A stretch of DNA of 64,000 bases from Treponema sp. (GTDB lineage: Bacteria; Spirochaetota; Spirochaetia; Treponematales; Treponemataceae). Positions 61,089-64,000 of this stretch are shown here, in pieces (positions within the stretch are counted from its first letter, which is position 1; every line of letters starts with the position of its first letter). The notes below the pieces were generated by a model. It was not told the origin of the DNA. It searched no databases and saw only the letters and a program-made list of their open reading frames with translations. The DNA lies in assembly GCA_024402695.1 (NCBI GenBank), contig JAKSTG010000003.1:94482-158481 (forward strand), in the 5' to 3' direction. The position numbers and the translations under genes were made by a program.

Positions 61089-61622
61089 ATGTTCACAATC
61101 AGACCAGTAAGACCGGAAGACGCACCGCGCCTTCTGGAAATCTATTCTTATTACATTCAGAATACCGCTGTTACTTTTGAGTGGGATGTTCCTTCTGCAG
61201 AAGAATGGATTGAACGCATAAAATCTATTACTGCAAAACATCCTTATTTTGTCTGTGAAATTTCTGAAGAAAAAGACGGGTCATCAGAACCTTATATTAT
61301 TGGTTATGCCTACGCACATACTTTTAACGAGCGGAAAGCATACGACTGGACTTTGGAAACTTCCATCTACCTTGATAAAGATTTTCGGGGAAAAGGAGCC
61401 GGTTCTGCTCTTTATGAAGAGCTTGAAAAAAAATGTAAGGAAATGGGGATAAAAAGCCTTCTTACAAAAATCTGCTATGCAAAAAAAGAAGATGAATATG
61501 TAACTCATGCCAGTGTAAAATTTCATAAGAAACGCGGTTATAAAAAAGCCGGTTACCTGGAAAAAGTTGGTCTGAAATTCAACCGATGGTATGACATTGT
61601 AATGATGCAGAAAAAACTGTAA
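61089..61622 (+). CDS. GNAT N-acetyltransferase, phosphinothricin-acetyltransferase-like
   Basis: A 177-residue single-domain acetyltransferase. The N-terminal IRPVRPEDAPRLLEIYSYYIQNTAVTF is typical of the PAT/MnaT group, ETSIYLDKDFRGKGAGSALYEEL is the acetyl-CoA loop, and FHKKRGYKKAGYLEKVG the C-terminal strand. Members acetylate free amino acids or analogues such as methionine sulfoximine. Pairing with ridA would suit amine or amino-acid detoxification. AAGGA precedes the ATG. Confidence 0.88.
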   Translation: MFTIRPVRPEDAPRLLEIYSYYIQNTAVTFEWDVPSAEEWIERIKSITAKHPYFVCEISEEKDGSSEPYIIGYAYAHTFNERKAYDWTLETSIYLDKDFRGKGAGSALYEELEKKCKEMGIKSLLTKICYAKKEDEYVTHASVKFHKKRGYKKAGYLEKVGLKFNRWYDIVMMQKKL

Positions 61623-61625
61623 AAA

Positions 61626-61675
61626 AAAGGCGGTATTTTTGAAGTGATTTCACTAATACCGCCTTTCTTTTTTTT
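61626..61675. terminator. Bidirectional terminator
   Basis: AAAGGCGGTAT/ATACCGCCTTT with A and T runs, between the convergent GNAT and nhaC genes. The T run reaches into the last codons of nhaC. Confidence 0.9.
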
Positions 61676-63011
61676 ATTCTTCATCTTTAGCTTTCTTTTC
61701 TGGAATTACGTAAATGAATACCAGGAGACTTACAAGAAGCAGAAGAGGGTAGAACATGAACGGAATAACCTGAAAGGCAGAAAGTTCTTCTCCCATGTTC
61801 TGAACGGCGGCAAGAGCAACAAGCATCTGTGCACCGTATGGAAGGAGTCCCTGAAGAACACAAGAGAAAGTGTCCAGAAGGGAAGCTGTTTTTTTAGGTG
61901 AAATTTCATATTCTTTTGCCATTTCTGCAGCAATTGGATTTGACATAACAATGGCAACTGTGTTGTTTGCTGTAGCAATGTCCATTGCTCCAACCAGAAG
62001 TCCAACACCAAGCTGTCCGTTTTTCTTTCCCTTGAAGACTTTGCGGATGCCGTTTAAAAGGGCTGTGAAACCACCGTCTTCACGAATCAAGGCACACATG
62101 GCAGAAACAAGAATTGCAACCATACTGGTTTCGAACATTCCGTTTGCACCAGCGCCCATGTGGGAAATCAGTTCAAAGACAGAACAGTTTCCTGTTGCCA
62201 GCATGATGATACTGCCTGCGATAATACCTGTCAGAAGAACCAGGAATACATTGAATCCGATGATTCCTCCAATCAGAACCAGAATATATGGAACAATCTG
62301 GAGCAGGTGATATTCATTTTCAACAGTACCCTGAAGGTTTGTAGAGAATGAAATAATCAGAATAAGGACGAGGGCAACAATGGCTGCAGGGAGTGCGATC
62401 CAGAAGTTTTCTCGGAACTTGTCTTTCATCTGACAGCCCTGACCGTTACAGGCTGCAATTGTTGTGTCAGAAATAAAGGAAAGGTTGTCTCCGAACATTG
62501 CACCGCCCATTACTGAACCAACACAAAGTGGAAGCCCGAAGCCTGAAGCCTGACTGACTGCAACTGCAATAGGAGTAATAAGAGTGATGGTTCCTACTGA
62601 GGTTCCCATTGCTGTAGAAACAAAACAGGCAACTATGAAAAGAACTGCTACTGCGCATTTTGCAGGAATAATCGAAAGCATGAAATATGCAACGCTTTCA
62701 GCACTTGAACGGCCAACAACACCAACAAATACACCGGCTGTAATGAAGATCATAAGCATTGTGATGATGTTTTTGTCGGCAAGACCTTTACCCATAACTT
62801 CCAGTTTCTGGTCAAAAGAAAGTCCTTTGTTCAGGAAACAGGCTGCTCCGATGGCGACCATGAAGGCTACAACAATAGGGATGTTATAGAATCCCATTGG
62901 GATTTTCATGGCATATTCGAAGATGATACCAAGACCCAGGTAAAGAACGATAAATACCCCGATTGGGATAAGGGCAAGAGGATTACTTTTCTGTGGATTT
63001 GTGTTTTCCAT
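61674..63011 (-). CDS. nhaC: NhaC-family Na+/H+ antiporter
   Basis: A 445-residue membrane protein with roughly 11-12 helices. The signature GGAMFGDNLSFISDTTIAA near residue 165 is diagnostic for NhaC-type exchangers, and STAMGTSVGTITLITPIA precedes it. It exchanges Na+ for protons, or a related amine or organic-acid pair, across the inner membrane. The promoter has TATAAT about 45 bases before the ATG and the leader has GGGA as the binding site. It is a single-gene unit between two terminators. Confidence 0.9.
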   Translation of the reverse strand: MENTNPQKSNPLALIPIGVFIVLYLGLGIIFEYAMKIPMGFYNIPIVVAFMVAIGAACFLNKGLSFDQKLEVMGKGLADKNIITMLMIFITAGVFVGVVGRSSAESVAYFMLSIIPAKCAVAVLFIVACFVSTAMGTSVGTITLITPIAVAVSQASGFGLPLCVGSVMGGAMFGDNLSFISDTTIAACNGQGCQMKDKFRENFWIALPAAIVALVLILIISFSTNLQGTVENEYHLLQIVPYILVLIGGIIGFNVFLVLLTGIIAGSIIMLATGNCSVFELISHMGAGANGMFETSMVAILVSAMCALIREDGGFTALLNGIRKVFKGKKNGQLGVGLLVGAMDIATANNTVAIVMSNPIAAEMAKEYEISPKKTASLLDTFSCVLQGLLPYGAQMLVALAAVQNMGEELSAFQVIPFMFYPLLLLVSLLVFIYVIPEKKAKDEE

Positions 63012-63107
63012 TTGAAATTCCCGTTTTTGTAATAAATGTTTGTTATAGATTCATTATATAACGGGAGAAGTCAAAATGCGAATTTTTATTTTGGCATAAG
63101 TTAAATA

Positions 63108-63154
63108 AAAAAGGCTTTCCGGTTTCAGCTTTTGCTGATTTGGAAAGCCTTTTT
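63108..63154 (-). terminator. Terminator of the phosphohexomutase gene
   Basis: AAAAAGGCTTTCC (63108-63120) pairs with GGAAAGCCTTTTT (63142-63154), with an inner CAGC/GCTG hairpin. It can work on both strands. Confidence 0.85.
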
Positions 63155-63179
63155 CAGTTCAATTTAGCAACTGATTTTA

Positions 63180-64000
63180 TTATGCATTAGCAAGAATGTT
63201 TTTGATGTCTGCTTCGATTGCATCACAAAGGGCAGCAGATTCTTTCTTTGCAGCAGCCAGGTCGCCGGCATTAACCGGTGTACGAGAGTTAACATAGAAC
63301 TTGATCTTTGGTTCTGTTCCAGATGGACGTGCAGATACGATTGTACCGCCTTCCAGGAAGAACTGAAGAACGTTTGATTTTGGAAGTCCGTATGGTGTTT
63401 TTGCTGCAGGATTTGCTGGATCGTATTCAACTGATTCCTGAACGTCGCGAATCTTAACAACTCTTTTTCCTGCCAGAGTTTTGAGTCCTTCTGTGCGGAG
63501 TTTAGCCATGATTCCCTTCATTGTTTCTACACCTGTAGAACCAAGGAATTCCTGGCTGATTGCGCGGTCTTCGAAGAATCCGTGTTCTTTGTAAAGGTCA
63601 TCCAGGTGTTCAAGAATTGATTTACCCTGGCTTGCCCAGTACATTGTCATTTCAGCACACATAGCGGCAGCTGAAACACCGTCTTTGTCCATTACATCGC
63701 GTTCAACTTTGTATCCGTATGATTCTTCAAGACCGAATACATAGTTTTTTGTTCCCTTAGCTTCAAAGTCTGCTTCAACTGCAGCGATCCATTTGAAACC
63801 TGTAAGACATTCCATCATTTCTGCACCGTAGGCTTTACAGATGTAGTCGCCGAATGGTGAAGTAACGATTGAGCGGATTACTGTTGGATTAGATGGCATT
63901 GTTCCCAGTTCTTTTCTTGAAAGGAGAACGTAGTCCATAAGGAGGGCACCCATCTGGTTTCCTGAAAGGAGAACCCAGTTTCCGTCTTTGTCTGGGAAAG
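63180..64000 (-). CDS. Phosphoglucomutase/phosphomannomutase, C-terminal part
   Basis: The frame continues past the right edge, so only the last ~273 residues are seen. LLSGNQMGALLMDYVL matches the domain 3 sugar-binding region, GLEESYGYK the substrate-specificity loop (E-x-S motif), DGVSAAAM follows, and RPSGTEPKIKFYVNSR is the C-terminal phosphate-binding motif. It interconverts hexose 1- and 6-phosphates for glycogen or envelope sugar supply. GEESYG-type loops are typical of alpha-phosphoglucomutase of the Firmicutes/spirochaete kind. Confidence 0.92.
   Translation of the reverse strand, partial: FPDKDGNWVLLSGNQMGALLMDYVLLSRKELGTMPSNPTVIRSIVTSPFGDYICKAYGAEMMECLTGFKWIAAVEADFEAKGTKNYVFGLEESYGYKVERDVMDKDGVSAAAMCAEMTMYWASQGKSILEHLDDLYKEHGFFEDRAISQEFLGSTGVETMKGIMAKLRTEGLKTLAGKRVVKIRDVQESVEYDPANPAAKTPYGLPKSNVLQFFLEGGTIVSARPSGTEPKIKFYVNSRTPVNAGDLAAAKKESAALCDAIEADIKNILANA

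Overview
The window looks like chromosome of a host-associated or rumen-type spirochaete, most likely a Treponema. This rests on moderate-to-low GC, an AroD-AroE fusion, FecR-like secreted proteins beside a CHASE2 adenylate cyclase, many spirochaete-type lipoproteins and hemicellulose enzymes. The assignment is my inference; the window holds no rRNA or species marker.

Layout. 1-9.1 kb is housekeeping: aroDE (cut at the left edge), rpiA, an RluA-type pseudouridine synthase, convergent hslO-cobB, era, an EF-hand-like membrane protein and an AEC transporter. 9.2-10.6 kb holds tRNA-Thr(CGT) with a duplicated 3' end, then an orphan DNA methyltransferase. 10.6-25.4 kb holds an acyl-CoA synthetase, purD, an M20 peptidase, an XRE-cupin regulator with an unknown partner, a vWA protein, fabG, a PHP phosphatase, a TIGR02757 protein, a tandem pair of paralogous lipoproteins and a Cys/Met-metabolism PLP enzyme.

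25.6-47.3 kb is the most striking part. It encodes two paralogous proteins (barrel-like N-terminus, transglutaminase-like domain, TPR), a 4154-residue lipoprotein of about twenty Ig-like modules with a C-terminal membrane helix, two small FecR-like proteins with the same C-terminal tail, and a CHASE2 class III cyclase. I read it as an envelope-spanning surface or sensing system coupled to cAMP. 47.7-60.4 kb is a plant-polysaccharide region (two GH3, one GH43, an esterase, a sugar isomerase-like protein) interleaved with GTP-type PEP carboxykinase and small lipoproteins. 60.6-64 kb holds ridA, a GNAT acetyltransferase, nhaC and a phosphohexomutase cut by the right edge.

Two families of structured repeats run through the window. 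One is a 110-140 bp long-hairpin family at 15.5, 47.4 and 57.5 kb, with copies joined in pairs and one nested inside another; the core is conserved but the terminal stem sequence differs between copies and still pairs. The other is a GC-rich triple-hairpin family at about 2.4, 9.3 and 14.1 kb, one copy of which is translated in frame inside the pseudouridine synthase. Many genes also have a -10 box only 6-13 bases before the start codon and no ribosome binding site, suggesting frequent leaderless or near-leaderless transcription, while other genes have normal leaders with good Shine-Dalgarno sites.
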